50,061 nt of DNA. Source: Intoshia linei. Taxonomy: Eukaryota > Orthonectida > Rhopaluridae. Made by a program: the position numbers and the translations under genes. The notes under the pieces were generated by a model. The model had not been told where the DNA came from. It did not search any database and worked only from the letters and a program-made list of their open reading frames with translations. Below, piece after piece: positions 12,452-23,790 of this stretch (position 1 is the stretch's first letter; every line of letters starts with the position of its first letter). The DNA is taken from contig LWCA01000124.1 in the NCBI GenBank assembly GCA_001642005.1, positions 1 to 50,061 on the forward strand. The letters run 5' to 3'.

Positions 12452-13113
12452 TTATAAACCAGTGTTTTCCAATCTTTTTTATGCTAGGCCCCACTGAAAA
12501 AAATTCGAGCGAATTATAATAAAATAATGATAAAAACAATAATAATGTATTTATTTTTTAGAATTAATGAGACGATTGAGCCTGACGATTCTGACAGAGT
12601 TTATTAATATTAGGTACTAATGTTGTAAGCTTTAATCGTAGATCTCTCCTTTTTGAAATTTGTAGTCTATTTATTTTTTTGTCAGTAAGTCTAAACCCGC
12701 ATTCTGCTATATAAGAGGATGGAAATGGCAACAAAGCAATCCTAGCAAAAGTAGTTAAAATTGAAATTGATAATTTTGAATATTTGAATATAATTTTGAA
12801 TTTTGAATCATTAATTTAGTTAAATTTGAATTCAATAGCCCACTATCATTAAAGATATATTTGTTTTTTGTCATTCTAATAATTACTAATAATTATAATT
12901 TAATAATACAATTAATTGATTCAATTATTACATAACCACTTATAAACCTGAGAATATTGTATAAAATCAACAATAAATTAATTTAAAATTTTCATAATTC
13001 TATAAATTTGTTATATTTCCCAGGTCCCACCAAATTTCCAATGTTTCACAAAAAAGTTCGTCATGCCCCACCAGTGGGGCCTGGCCCCACAGTTGGGAAA
13101 CACTGTTATAAAC
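12452..13113. mobile_element. Non-autonomous hAT element with perfect 8-bp TSD
   Basis: The element is 12460-13105, flanked by identical TTATAAAC at 12452-12459 and 13106-13113. Ends are CAGTGTTTTCCAA on the left and, read inverted, CAGTGTTTCCCAA on the right. The CAGTG start, imperfect terminal repeats and 8-bp duplication are diagnostic of hAT. Both ends carry the GGGGCCTGGCCCCAC/ GGCCCCACTG GC-rich sub-terminal motif. It retains the 3' end of a transposase gene (see 12564-12749) and is otherwise deleted. Confidence 0.88.
12564..12749 (-). pseudogene. hAT transposase C-terminal (dimerisation) remnant
   Basis: On the minus strand a frame ends at TAA (12564-12566) and reads 'ALLPFPSSYIAECGFR', then 'LCQNRQAQSSH' at the C-terminus. 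This is the C-terminal hATC dimerisation motif (LLPFPSTYLCE-G-F type) of ZBED5/SCAND3-like transposases, including their characteristic Q-A-Q-x-SH end. Only about 62 residues remain; the BED finger and catalytic core have been deleted. It is probably from the same transposase group as the ORF at 1-409. Confidence 0.85.
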
Positions 13114-13744
13114 AGACTAAATTATCAACATATAGGATGTAAATTTAAATACAAATTGACATTGCTGTCTCTATTTGGGACCTTGAAGGACTCAATTTCT
13201 GTGAATAAAATTTGCGATTAAATAAAGATAAGATTACTTGTTGATTACTATTTCTTGAATGAGCATTTTACTACAAAAAAAAAATACATTCAAATCAAGA
13301 AATTTAATAGATATCAACGTTTTCTAGTTTCAATGTCAGTATATTTCCATTTATAGAATTCTATTCTAAGTTAGTCAATGTAATATTTATGTTTATTTGT
13401 TAGCATGTTTACATCAAGTGTATACTTCCAGTGTATTGTGGTCAATATATATTTTTGTGTAGTTTAAACACAATTTTAAAAATTGATGGACTTGTTTGAA
13501 CTAAAATAAAAAAAAAAATGATTTTTTTATACATAAAATTATGGGCAAAGATATTTTAAATCACTTAAAGATATGTTTTAATTTTAATAATTTGTAACTG
13601 CACAGTGCTCAGTTCGCAGTATTTTTTTCTCATAATAATCAATTACTGTAGAAAATATTATTATTAACAAATTATAATTATGCACTAGACTTGTAACTAG
13701 CTAATAAAAAAAATCAGCCCAAAAATTTAATAAAACATACATTC

Positions 13745-14260
13745 AGGGACGCGTTTTAAAATCATTAACATTGTCGTTAATATCAACCTTAAAAACGCAT
13801 ACATTCATAGTCAAAACCACAAATTACCCTTTGTTTTAAAAATTAAACATATCCTAAATTTTTTTTAAACGTTAATTCTCGAATAGTTTTTAAGATCATA
13901 AAAATAATCATAAATGGAAACCTCAATAAAATATTTGTACTTTATTTTTAATATTATACACACCTTCTGTCTAATAAATTAAAAAAATGGTATAACAATT
14001 GTTTTTAAAATTCTTTACGCAAATGTTAACAAAAAAAATTAAGATGGAATAATTCACTTTAAAGTAAAAAGTAATGTAATATGATGGTTCCACCTGAAAC
14101 AAATTTGGGAACCACTCCTTTATAGGATTGATAATAGTGAATAGTAGTATTGTTAGGTAAAATTTTCTTATTGAATTTATTTTTCTGGTAGAATAAATAT
14201 GTCAGCCCTCGTCAGTGATAGGATTCTGTTTGTACGAAGTACCTAACAGTTAATGTAATA
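13745..14260 (+). repeat. Truncated family B followed by family A copy 2
   Basis: 13745-13900 contains the B block TTTTAAAATCATTAACATT and CAAAACCACAAATTACCC. 14011-14260 is an A copy with GGGAACCACTCCTTTA and a degenerate distal end. The B-then-A order matches 15800-16560 and 20665-21345. Confidence 0.65.
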
Positions 14261-14701
14261 TTATATAATATATCCTCTAATTATAGGACGAATTTGCAAC
14301 CCATCAGTTTACGCCTGACTTACATTTTAATATTGACTTATAGACTATATACAGCACTCGTTACGAATTAGTTTGTTAAAGTCTATTATACTTAAAAAAT
14401 TTGGAGGTATCCCAATCCACCACTGTAGTGCCGTAACTGGTCTGCAATTTAGGAAAGACTGCATTTCTATGTAAAATATTTAATACAACATAAATATTTG
14501 CTAAAATTAAATGGTAAATATTTAGTAATGTGCTTCATTCAAGTTCGCAATACTGTTTTTACTTAACTGTTTCAACTTTGAATGCAAAATAGGAAATTAT
14601 TTTCTAGTTCGATAGATCTACGTGCCAACATTAAAAGAAATGTGGATACTACAATTATGGTTACAATTCAAAAAGATTAATTAAAAATGTCTTAGTTTTT
14701 A

Positions 14702-15080
14702 GGTAAAATTGACAATTTAACAAAAAAAAATATTGAACTTTCTGATTTAAAGACTGAAAAACTAGTTAGTTCATCATTAAACTTTTCATCATTAATTCAG
14801 GTTGGACCAGTTAATTTTAAAGCCACGATTTGTCTATTACCATCAGTCGTCAGACTAGAATTTGCAAGGAAAATGAATGTAGATAAATAGTTTAAACAAA
14901 TTAAACTTTATTTAGACAAAACAAGTTTCCCATTACACGATTGAACGTGCGAGGTACATTATGTATGTTAGATGTAGAATAGATATATAAAAAGGAAACA
15001 TGTAGAATCTACATTGTAGATAAACAAAAACATAATCACCAATTAAAAATAGTGATCAAATTCTATCTAAACTTTATGAT
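14702..15080 (+). pseudogene. Degenerate ORF relic, probably retroelement-derived
   Basis: From 14702 a frame reads through 'KNIELSDLKTEKLVSSSLNF' and 'ICLLPSVVRLEFARKMNVDK', then a single TAG, then 'FKQIKLYLDKTSFPLHD'. Further coding-like pieces follow in a shifted frame (CRIYIVDKQKHNHQLKIV). Composition and spacing look like an old polyprotein or transposon protein rather than a host exon. I do not recognise the family. Confidence 0.35.
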
Positions 15081-15799
15081 TTTTGTAAGCACATAAATCA
15101 TTTATGATTAATGTTGCATTTTTTGTATACACTGTACTTTCTTAGATTGATCCCATTTTGACTTGTTCTTTAAAGGAAATAAAAATGCATATTGCATATA
15201 CATTTAAATCGATAACGCAAAAGAGTCCGAATGGGTTGCCCGTTGTTTAACTTTCTGACTAATAAACTACGTCGCTTAAGAGTACATTAAAATATTAATT
15301 ACATCATATAAATCACAACCATGTAAATGTAAGAATTACATGTTGCTATATTTGAGATTTTTGTAATATACTGTATTGCAATTTTAAAATATATACAGTA
15401 CAACGTTATCTACTATAAATGTATTATCACCAAAATATGTTCACAAAAGTTAATTTACATTTTTATTTGTTGACACTTACAATCAAGTAAATGTAGCTGT
15501 TTTAACAAATATATAAAATTATTTTAAAAATTAATTTAAACCACATGATATAATTATATAACTTTTTTTATATTATAATATAAAAAAAAATAATATTTTT
15601 CTGTCCGTTACCGTCGCAGGACTCAACTTTTATCACCAGCCCTCAAAAATTAAAAATTGTTTCAAATTCATTGATATATGAACTTTACTTTTTACTTTAT
15701 ACCACAATTTCTTAATCGGTGTTAGCACCCTTAGGGATGTTACAATTAATTTCAAAGTGTGCTAAAAAAATTATTTTCATGAAAAAATAAAATCTTAAC

Positions 15800-16560
15800 T
15801 TATATAATATGCTAGGCGATTTTTGTTTATGTGTGTTACGCTTTATTTAAATAACTACCCGTCTTAGAATTTTATAAAATCCACATTTCAATTACAGTTT
15901 TTTCCGGGACGTATAATAAGATAAATTTCAATCCTCCAATTTTACATATTACGGGTCAAAAACTTCAGTTGTCCCTCTTTTTGAAAATCAAACGAGTTGA
16001 GAATTTAAAAAAATTATATCTTCAGGACCAAAATCCCAAATTACCCTTCTTTTTTTAACGAAAAAATTTACATGTTTTACAGTTGTATCCTGTTAACACA
16101 CACAAAAAATTTCAATCCGAATAAGTGACGACTTATCGGTCAAAAAAGCATTTTAGTATTTATATATTTTTTTCCGAAATATTTTATTATAACAAAAAAT
16201 GTGAAATAATTAACGGTCCAAAAATTAAAAAAAAAATATTATTCTGATAGAGCTTATTCCAGTTGATATAAATACAAAATTTCAACCCCAGAAATCTACG
16301 CATTCCAGATGAAAAATAATTTTTAATATATTATCAACCAATATTTTTCAAATATTTCGATTAAAATAAAAATTAATGTAATGTGATGGTTCTACTTGAA
16401 ACATATTTGGGAACCACTCCTTTAAAGGATTGATAATATTTAATAGTAGCATTTTTAAGTTAGATTTTTAACATGAATTTATTTTTTTATAAAAATGTGC
16501 CCTCGGCAGAGCTAGGTGCTGTTTGTAAGTAGTACGTAACAGTCGAGCTAGTTAATTATA
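15800..16560 (+). repeat. Composite repeat: family B copy plus family A copy 3
   Basis: 15800-16335 is a full-length B copy (GTGTGTTACGCTTTATTTAA, CCGGGACGTATAATAAGATA, TTGTATCCTGTTAACACACA, GTGACGACTTATCGGTCAAA). It is followed after about 40 bp by A (16375-16560: GGGAACCACTCCTTTAAAGG, CCCTCGGCAGAGCTAGGTGC, GTAGTACGTAACAGTCGAGC). The same arrangement recurs at 20665-21345. Confidence 0.75.
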
Positions 16561-16963
16561 TTTTACTTTGTCGATTATATAAGTGGATTAGTTAAATTTA
16601 AGTGAATTTAAATCTTATCAGATACAGATTCTATTTCAATTTTTAATATTTATTGATATTATTAATTATGTTCATATTAATAGGATGATTTTTAAAAATG
16701 TCAATAAAATACAATTTTATGTTCTCATTTTTTATAGAGGTGCTGGAAATAATTGATCTGGATTACGGGGTAGTAAAATTTAGAAACCTACTCTATACTA
16801 TGAACCTGTTCTACTTTTTCATATTAAAATTAAAACGATTGAGAACCACTAGTTTAAGCTGTAAAGTACAAATGTATATAATTAATTTTAATTTAGCATC
16901 AAATCTGTAATTGTGAGGGAACTGGTATTATATGTAGTTTGTAGCCAATCAACCAATAAAAAA

Positions 16964-17644
16964 ATGATTTGTTACATATTCCAGACAAAAACATCTGTAT
17001 GATAAATATACTAGAATGTATATAGAATACTTATAAAATTTAGAACGCCCTGGATGGAATACTTTCCAATTTATTAGATAAAAAATCAAATGTAAAAAAC
17101 TATGGTATACAATGAAATATATAAATTCTAAAAATAAAAAAATTTAGTTAAACTGTCCGATCAAAACTACGTATCTTCGAATTTAATAAAAGCTTGTAAA
17201 TCGAGTGGTAGTGTAGATGAAGATGAATACATTAATATAAAAATGGATGCAAGTATTGATTCACAAAATAATCAAAAAGCTAGAAAATCAAATGATACAA
17301 AATCAATGAAAGACAACATTTTTACTAAAAAATTAAACACATTTAGTGGCCATCGAAAATGTATGAGTTCTTTAAACTATAAAGAAAAACCGAAAGAAGT
17401 AGAACAAAGTTCGGACTATCAAAATGTGGAACCCGATCAAGTTTTCCAAATAAGTCAAAATATAAACATCGATAAAAAACCTTGCCTAAACTGTTTAATG
17501 TTAGACGTCAAAATTGGAAAAGTTGAAAAAAATAATCACAATTTGAGTCTAGAAAATCAAAAATTAAAAAACAAAATTAATGAAATACTAACTCTCAAAT
17601 TTTTATTTGATGAAAAATTTGAAGACTTGAAATCTTTTTTGTAA
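16964..17644 (+). CDS. Unrecognised 196-aa protein with C-terminal coiled coil, 3 exons
   Basis: Exons 16964-16996, 17044-17104 and 17148-17644 join in phase across GT-AG introns of 47 and 43 nt. The ATG at 16964 is the first in-frame one, but a further 5' exon cannot be excluded. The protein is polar, rich in Lys/Asn/Ser. It has a CLNC pair at about residue 140 and a C-terminal heptad-like stretch 'VEKNNHNLSLENQKLKNKI' running to FEDLKSFL. No family was recognised. The stop (17642-17644) is 22 bp from the stop of parvin on the other strand. Confidence 0.6.
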
Positions 17645-17671
17645 TGTAATTTATTGTTTATTGGTATTAAA
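17645..17671. promoter_or_regulatory. Poly(A) signals in the 22-bp convergent junction with parvin
   Basis: Minus-strand AATAAA occurs twice, at 17662-17657 and 17655-17650, just after the parvin stop. A plus-strand ATTAAA variant (17666-17671) overlaps the parvin stop codon. Both 3' ends must therefore lie in the neighbour's sequence. Confidence 0.5.
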
Positions 17672-19533
17672 TTTGTGGTTCTTCTACGCCAAATGTAATG
17701 AATATATTATATAAAATTGACATTGTTTCTTGCGATAATTTTTCTACAATATCTAAAAATTCATTCGTAATTAATAAATATTTATGTAATGCTTCGCAAA
17801 ATCGTTTCGCACAATTTCAGATTAAATCAGCATTTCTCTATATGAGGGGTCGTCAACTTTTTCGACGGATGGGCATATTTTATAATTTTAATAGCTTCGT
17901 GTGTAGCAAATGTATCCTTTATATAAAATGTATATACAATTGCACAATTGAATTTGTATATGTAATTGAAAAATTGAGAAAATTAAAAAATTCTAGAATT
18001 TAAGAAAACCCAATTTCTATACATTTTTTTGAGACTCATGTTTTATCGCAACATTACCTGAAGGTGTGACGCTATCTCTATTTATACCAAGAATATCCAT
18101 CAATTCGAAGGCTATTTCGACATTTTTCAACTAAATTAAAATTATTAATAAAACATTTATATTTAAAGATTAAACCTTCTCCGATAAAGACATAGCACTA
18201 GGGTGAAATCGATGGAGAGGACAGCAAAATTTCCCGCAAATGGATAAAACAACAATCAAATAAAATCCATCATGAAACTAAATTCAATACGGCATACAAA
18301 ACAATAATGTTTGATTTACATCATTCAACAAATTATTAACTTTTAAATTCAAATATGACAATTGATCAGAGAAAAATGTTGTAATATCCTAAAATGTTCA
18401 ATCAAATCAAGTAAATGAAGATATACATTTTTTAATTTAGGTATGGAATTTGGATTTTGTTCGCATAAAACCTCAAAATTTGAACGTGACGCTTCAACTT
18501 GATCTCGAAAATGTTGAGTCAAAAGAACCACTTCCTTTTTACTGTAAAGTTTTCCGTCTACTTTATTAATAATGACTTTAGTCACAGTCAAATTTGGAGT
18601 TAGTTTAGCTTCAATGTTGTAATTGTAGTACAAAGCTATCAGAAAATGTAAAATTTCAATTGAATCGTTATTATTAATTCCTAATCTTCATTATTTCAAT
18701 AAATATTAAACTTAACCATAAGGCGTCCATTTTATAACACGTTCTACATTATTCGGGAATAACACGTCATCGAAGCATTGAATTATCACAGTTAATTTTT
18801 GAATTTGACCTTCTTTTGTATAAGTTAATTCGGGTAGTTTTATTTTTAAATTTTCCAAAACCTCTAAATCACATTGTACAATGTACCTGATTGTTTCAAT
18901 ATGGTTGTGTTTAATATAATTATATTTATAAAAGTTAAAATATAATAATACGTTACAATGGAGTAATCTTTTTAAGACCTTCTGAGGGAGTTTTGAAACA
19001 AATTGTTTAGAACTTTATCTGAGAAATTTGAGAGGGTTTAAAAATAAAATATTTACCATATTATTATAATTATATAAACTCGACCAAAATAAACGAAAAC
19101 TGTATATTATTTAGTTTTTTACCCAAAAGGTTTTGCAAAACTTGTCCGTCTCCTAAATCTGAATATATACTTTTTATGACAATTCTTGTATCGATGAGTT
19201 CTGAATTTATCCATTCCAGCAAACTATTTTGCAAATTAACTATATTTGGGTGTCTTAATGAGACTTTATCTACCATTGTTACTTCATCTGCTTCTTCTGT
19301 TAATATTATAAATTGTAGCTTTTTAGATTTACCAAAAAATGGTTATTCAAAACTTACTTTCCGCCTGCGAAATAAACTCGCTTTTGCTTAATGTATCTCC
19401 AGATATAAGTGTTTTTGCTTCTCCAGCAATTCGATCATCTTGTTTTAATTTAATATTATTTTTATTTTAAATTACATGTTGCTTTTTGAAATTTTTTCTG
19501 TAATTTGCTCAATGTTCCAAATTTTCCTTTCAT
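17667..19533 (-). CDS. PARV: Parvin (integrin/ILK adaptor with two CH domains), complete, 9 exons, 347 aa
   Basis: Exons 19533-19476, 19438-19358, 19296-19123, 18863-18717, 18680-18427, 18388-18320, 18277-18176, 18130-18058 and 17752-17667; all GT-AG and phase-consistent. Introns are 37, 61, 259, 36, 38, 42, 45 and 305 nt. Parvins bind ILK and PINCH at focal adhesions and link integrins to actin. The N-terminus 'MKGKFGTLSKLQKK' matches the parvin basic helix. 'EVTMVDKVS' precedes CH1 (about 63-165; 'LLEWINSELIDTRIVIKSI', 'DGQVLQNLLE', 'GQIQKLTVI'). CH2 (about 233-345) includes 'LNLKVNNLLNDFHDGFYLIV', 'PLHRFHPSAMSLSEKLKNVE', 'FELMDILGI' and ends 'ETMSILYNIFITFGVEEPQI'. Length is close to vertebrate parvins (about 365-372). 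A short GC-richer motif (about 17845-17875) that looks like a TE end lies in the last intron. Confidence 0.93.
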
Positions 19534-20664
19534 TCTCAATAGTATACAATAAAGTTGTTTAAATAATTATATTTGCATACGTACATAAATAATATTCTAT
19601 TTTAATGTTTCAATGAGATATGTGTTGACATTAGAATATTATTATATCTAGCCATCATAATAATATCATATGATTCATATCTAGAGCTGAGCTTGCCCAG
19701 CTCGAGACCACGAAAATGAAAAATTTACCCTAAAAAATTTTCCACATCCATGCATGCAGTTTATGTAGTTTCATATAGCCTTAACGATATATAAGGCTCT
19801 TGACTTGATATTTTAAATTTAACACCTAATTTAATAGTTATGATATTCAATAATATTTTTTAATGCTCAATTTGAAAAAATGAGAAAAAAAAACCCGAAC
19901 TAGCTAGGATGCTAAGGTATGCTACGTTCAGTATCGTTCATATGAGTGACTTTTTAAATCAATTTTCTAATATTTACTGCCGGTTCATACTGCTTTTAGT
20001 AATAATAATATCTGTATCTCGTTTTTACATATCTTTCAAATACAGGATACACATTATGGCTCCTGAACACCCGTTTATTCTATGCAAAAATTTTATAATT
20101 CAATCTTCATTTATTACATATGTATAGGACTACATAAGTTTAAAGTTTTCATTATAGGATTTCTCAGTTAGTTGAAAATATTAAAGATAAATTTTATCTG
20201 AATTTATAAAACTTATAAAAATGTCGAATATTGAAATGATTTCATCATTTGAAAGTTTACAAGAATTCTCCGAAATATTTTTATATTTTGTTGAATCAAA
20301 CGGTATAATAATGATACTTGAACCTTGTAAAAGATAATTTTCGACATTAATTAATGTAAGTAAATTAACTATTAAAGTTTAAAATATATGTTCAAATTTT
20401 GAACTTCAAAAACTATATACAAATTTAATTAATATTTGTTTGTTAAATTCAATTTAAATTCGTTTTACTCTTAATACTATAGACTTAAAAATATTATTTT
20501 TTTACAATAGTACTTAAAAAATATTTGAGTAGAAGCTTTTAAAATACTTTGACCCAGTTTGACTTTCATTTAAATTCATGTCTTTTTTTGAAATTATATA
20601 ATTTTTTGTATTTATATATATTTATATTATATACAATGTATATTATATTATATTGTATATTCTT

Positions 20665-21345
20665 ACTAATATAATATGCTACGCAATATTTGTTTGTGTG
20701 TGTGATCCACTTTATTTCAATAACTACCAGTCATAGAATTTTATAAAGTCCACATTTTTTTCCGGATGATAATAAGATACATTTTAACCTCCTAAACTCA
20801 CATCTTATGGGTCAAAACCCCCAATTATCCTTTTTTTTAAAATCAAACGAGTTGGAGAATTTAAAAAAATATATACGCTGATACAGATTTTAAAATCATG
20901 AACATTATCATAAATTTAAATGCTGATGCGGATTTTAAAATCATAAACATTATCATAAATTTAAATTTAAAAAAATACACTGATGCGGATTTTAAAATCA
21001 TAAACATTATCATAAATTTAAATTTAAAAAAATTTACAGGTGGTACAGTTGTATCCTGTTAATACACACAAAAAATTTCAATCTAGCGACGACTTCACGG
21101 TCAAAAAAGCATTTTAGTATTATTTATATATATTTTATATATACAAAATATTTATTAACAAAAAATGTGAAATAATTAATGATGTGGGAACCACTCCTTT
21201 AAAGGATTGATAATAGTGAATAGTAGGATTTTTAAGTTAGATTTTCAACATGAATTTATTTTTTTGGTAGAATAAAAATTTGCCTTCGGCAGAGCTAGGT
21301 GCTGTGTGTACGTAGTAGATAACAGTCAACCTAGTTAATTATATA
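20665..21345 (+). repeat. Composite repeat: family B copy plus family A copy 4
   Basis: B at 20665-21180 starts with ATATGCTACGCAATATTTGT and carries an internal amplification: the unit GCTGATGCGGATTTTAAAATCATAAACATTATCATAAATTTAAA (described here by positions 20920-21030) occurs three times. A follows directly (21180-21345) with GGGAACCACTCCTTTAAAGG and ends ACAGTCAACCTAGTTAATTA. Confidence 0.78.
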
Positions 21346-22689
21346 ATAAAAGTTTCTCCATGAAGTGTGTCTCAAATAAACGATTTTTTATTGATGTTTT
21401 TTAATAAATATGATAAGTGTCACATGATCTATGTTATATCTCAAAATTATAATAAATGCAAGCAACTACGCAAAAAAAATGTTAAAAAAACAGAAAAAGG
21501 TAAAGACACAGGGGTTTTTTGTGACAAAAATAAAAAAATTTATATCATTCCGCAGCAATTAAATGGAGATTATTGTCTATATATGTATTTTTTAAATTTC
21601 AAAATTAAGGCCAAATTGGAATAGTCCTAGTACCCAAGGTTTCTATCGGGTAGGTCCTACCCGGTAGGGTCTTGACGAAATGTTTCTAAAATTTAAATTC
21701 TAAAATTAAACTTGAAAGTTTTATTGATGTGTATTCCATTATTATTAGTAATAATTTATAAATATTGATAATAAGTAAAAATTATAATGTTTTATTTTTA
21801 AAACAAAGATTAATTTGTGTTGTTTTCACCATGAAAGTATGCGTTTCTGAGGCTGAGATGTACGATAATGATAATGTTTTTAAAACGCGTCCCAGAATGT
21901 ATATTTTATTAAATTTTTGGGCAGATTTAATTTTTAAACAAAATGGCAAATTAGGTTTTTGCCCTGATTGACTCAAATTCTGAAACTGAAAAATAGATAT
22001 AAACACGACCTGGGAAAAACTGTATTAGAAATTGGGTTTTTGAAATTCTACGACTGTCAATTTTTTCATACACATTCAATTTTATATAAGTAAAGAATAA
22101 TTTAAAACTTAAATTAAAATAAAATTTATACGGACCGGAAAGTTCCCGAAGACCTGAATTTGATAACTACTGTCTTAGTATATTCGCAGTCAAACATTAC
22201 CTCACTGATTCATTTAACTATTATCGTGCAAATTATGTTAATTATTACTTCTAGTATTATTAATGTTTACTTCCCTAATGAGTGGTTTACTGTGTATCCA
22301 AAATGATAAAATATTTATTTAAACAAACATATGATTGATTATATTGATTATATTAAATTTTATATTAAAAAGAATATAATTTGGCACGATTTAACGGGGA
22401 TGAATCATTAATGACATATTTGTTGACATTTCATCATATTATAAATTTTTTTATTTCATAAAAATGTAAATAACTACATGTATTTCAGTTCACTATAAAT
22501 AGAGTAATATTTTTAATAACATTTGTATAGTTTTAAAAATAATAGGAAAAACAATTTTTTTTTGAAATAGAAACGGTACATTGGCATAATCCGGGCAATT
22601 GTTTAATGATTTCTTTTGTTTAAAATCTAAAATTATATTTTACAAGCACCCGATATTTGCATAGTAGGACGACCAAGTTTTATTATTAG

Positions 22690-22815
22690 TTTTATTAAAA
22701 ATAATTATGACATTGTTATTAATCTTCAATTAATTGATTTTTTTCAATAATTTGTACAAATTAATTGCAATTAAATTGGTTGCAATGAATTAACTCTAAT
22801 TCCTGATACAGGCTG
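22690..22815 (+). repeat. Repeat family G, copy 1
   Basis: Shares TTATTAATCTTCAATTAATTG and CAATTAAATTGGTTGCAAT...ATTCC with 25430-25525 in the same orientation; copy 2 is shorter internally. Confidence 0.6.
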
Positions 22816-23059
22816 TGCAATTGGAAAGTTGATGTATAATTATATTATATTATAATAGTTATCCAAACAAACAAATAAAATAAAACTTAATATTTAAACG
22901 TTCATAATTTACAAATTAATTAACAATATTTACTTAAACGTATATTTTTTTGGTCATACAGAAATCAATTTTCAGTTATATACAAAAGAAGTATATATTT
23001 AGAAAAATTAATTTGTAAGTTTTGCCGATGTCTGGACCGCTGTGCACTGCATTAGCTCA

Positions 23060-23345
23060 GTGAAAAAATAAAAATATTTTGATTATCATTCCATTTGCAT
23101 TTGCAGGCATTTCATTTCATATAATTAATAATCAACGATTATTATCATCATTAATCAAGGAGAAAATAAAATGTTTTACATATTTAAAGCTTTTAATTTG
23201 AACCGAAAAAGCTTTAGTATAATTATGATGATTGTCGTTTTAAGTTAAAATTTAACGGAAGTTTTGTACTTCAGAAAAATTTACATCCGTTATATTTTTT
23301 TAAATTTTTTCCCTTATAAAGGAATTCCGTTAAATAAGAATTAAA
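23060..23345 (+). repeat. Repeat family D, copy 1
   Basis: Matches 45405-45665 in inverted orientation. Shared blocks include TTGCAGG.CATTTCAT, AATAATCAACGATTATTATC, GAACCGAAAAAGCTTTAGTA, GTTAAAATTTAACGGAA and AAAGGAATTCCGTTAA. A partial end is also present near 8120-8165 (CTATTTAACGGAATTCCTTC). Confidence 0.75.
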
Positions 23346-23790
23346 TTGTATTTACTTTAAAAAATGTTAAAAATTACTGTACAACTAACACACAAGTGAT
23401 AGGATTTATTATAAAAGTGTAGATAAACTCATACATAGTGTACATTGTACATTGGAATTCATATTATGCAAAAATTTAAAATTTAAACAATGTTAATTGG
23501 CTATTTAGTCAGAATTCGAGAAATTAAATTGTTAATAAAATCCCAAAAAATTAAGCTAGGAACAAATTTAAAAAAATTAACTGTATAACTAAACATGGAG
23601 AACAATATTATAAAGTCGATACCACGTTTTAAGGTTCAAAAGCCAATTTCCGTTAAAATAAACTTTAGTTTTAATTTCTCAATAATATTTATAGTGATAT
23701 TTAAAATGACAAATGCAACTCGAATAGATATCGTTAAATGTTTTTGATTGCGAATTAGTTTTTCTATTATAAAAATACACACTTGTAGTG

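Larger units (their letters stand above)
10727..16963. other. Repeat-rich intergenic region upstream of TTI1
   Basis: No intact host gene was found. It contains copies of repeat family B (11570-12200, 13745-13900, 15800-16335) and A (14011-14260, 16375-16560), a hAT element with target duplications (12460-13105), a degenerate ORF relic (14702-15080), and near 16840 an isolated hAT-like end (GAGAACCACT). A run of TGTG dinucleotides (11597-11608) belongs to family B. Confidence 0.6.
19534..23790. other. Repeat-rich intergenic region
   Basis: No host gene is supported. It contains family B+A (20665-21345), a small ORF at 20221-20334 (41 codons from ATG, 'MSNIEMISSFESLQEF', no recognisable continuation), and a Lys-rich 85-codon frame at 21367-21624 that begins only at GTG and so is probably a relic. 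There is also a GC-rich imperfect palindrome GGGTAGGTCCTACCCGGTAGGG (about 21650-21671), a family-B fragment in inverted orientation (about 21840-21960), repeat G (22690-22815) and repeat D (23060-23345). No spliced gene could be built. Confidence 0.5.

Noticed and set aside
12339-12539. 66-codon minus-strand ORF near the hAT element
   Set aside because: Made of A/T runs and the element's terminal repeat; not protein-like.
17698-18003. 101-codon plus-strand ORF
   Set aside because: Antisense to parvin's last exon and last intron; the parvin frame is strongly supported by domain matches.
18349-18633. Reading parvin exon 5 straight through to the stop at 18349
   Set aside because: The read-through tail does not resemble parvin. 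Splicing at 18427/18388 restores an ungapped match through the second CH domain.
19070-19276. Treating 'LLGKKLNNIQFSF' as real parvin sequence after CH1 start
   Set aside because: The GTAAAA donor at 19122 joined to 18863 gives an alignment of the same length as known parvins; the read-through ends in a stop.
21367-21624. 85-codon Lys-rich frame
   Set aside because: Starts only at GTG just after an in-frame stop, has no splice partner and lies directly after a repeat; kept only as a note.
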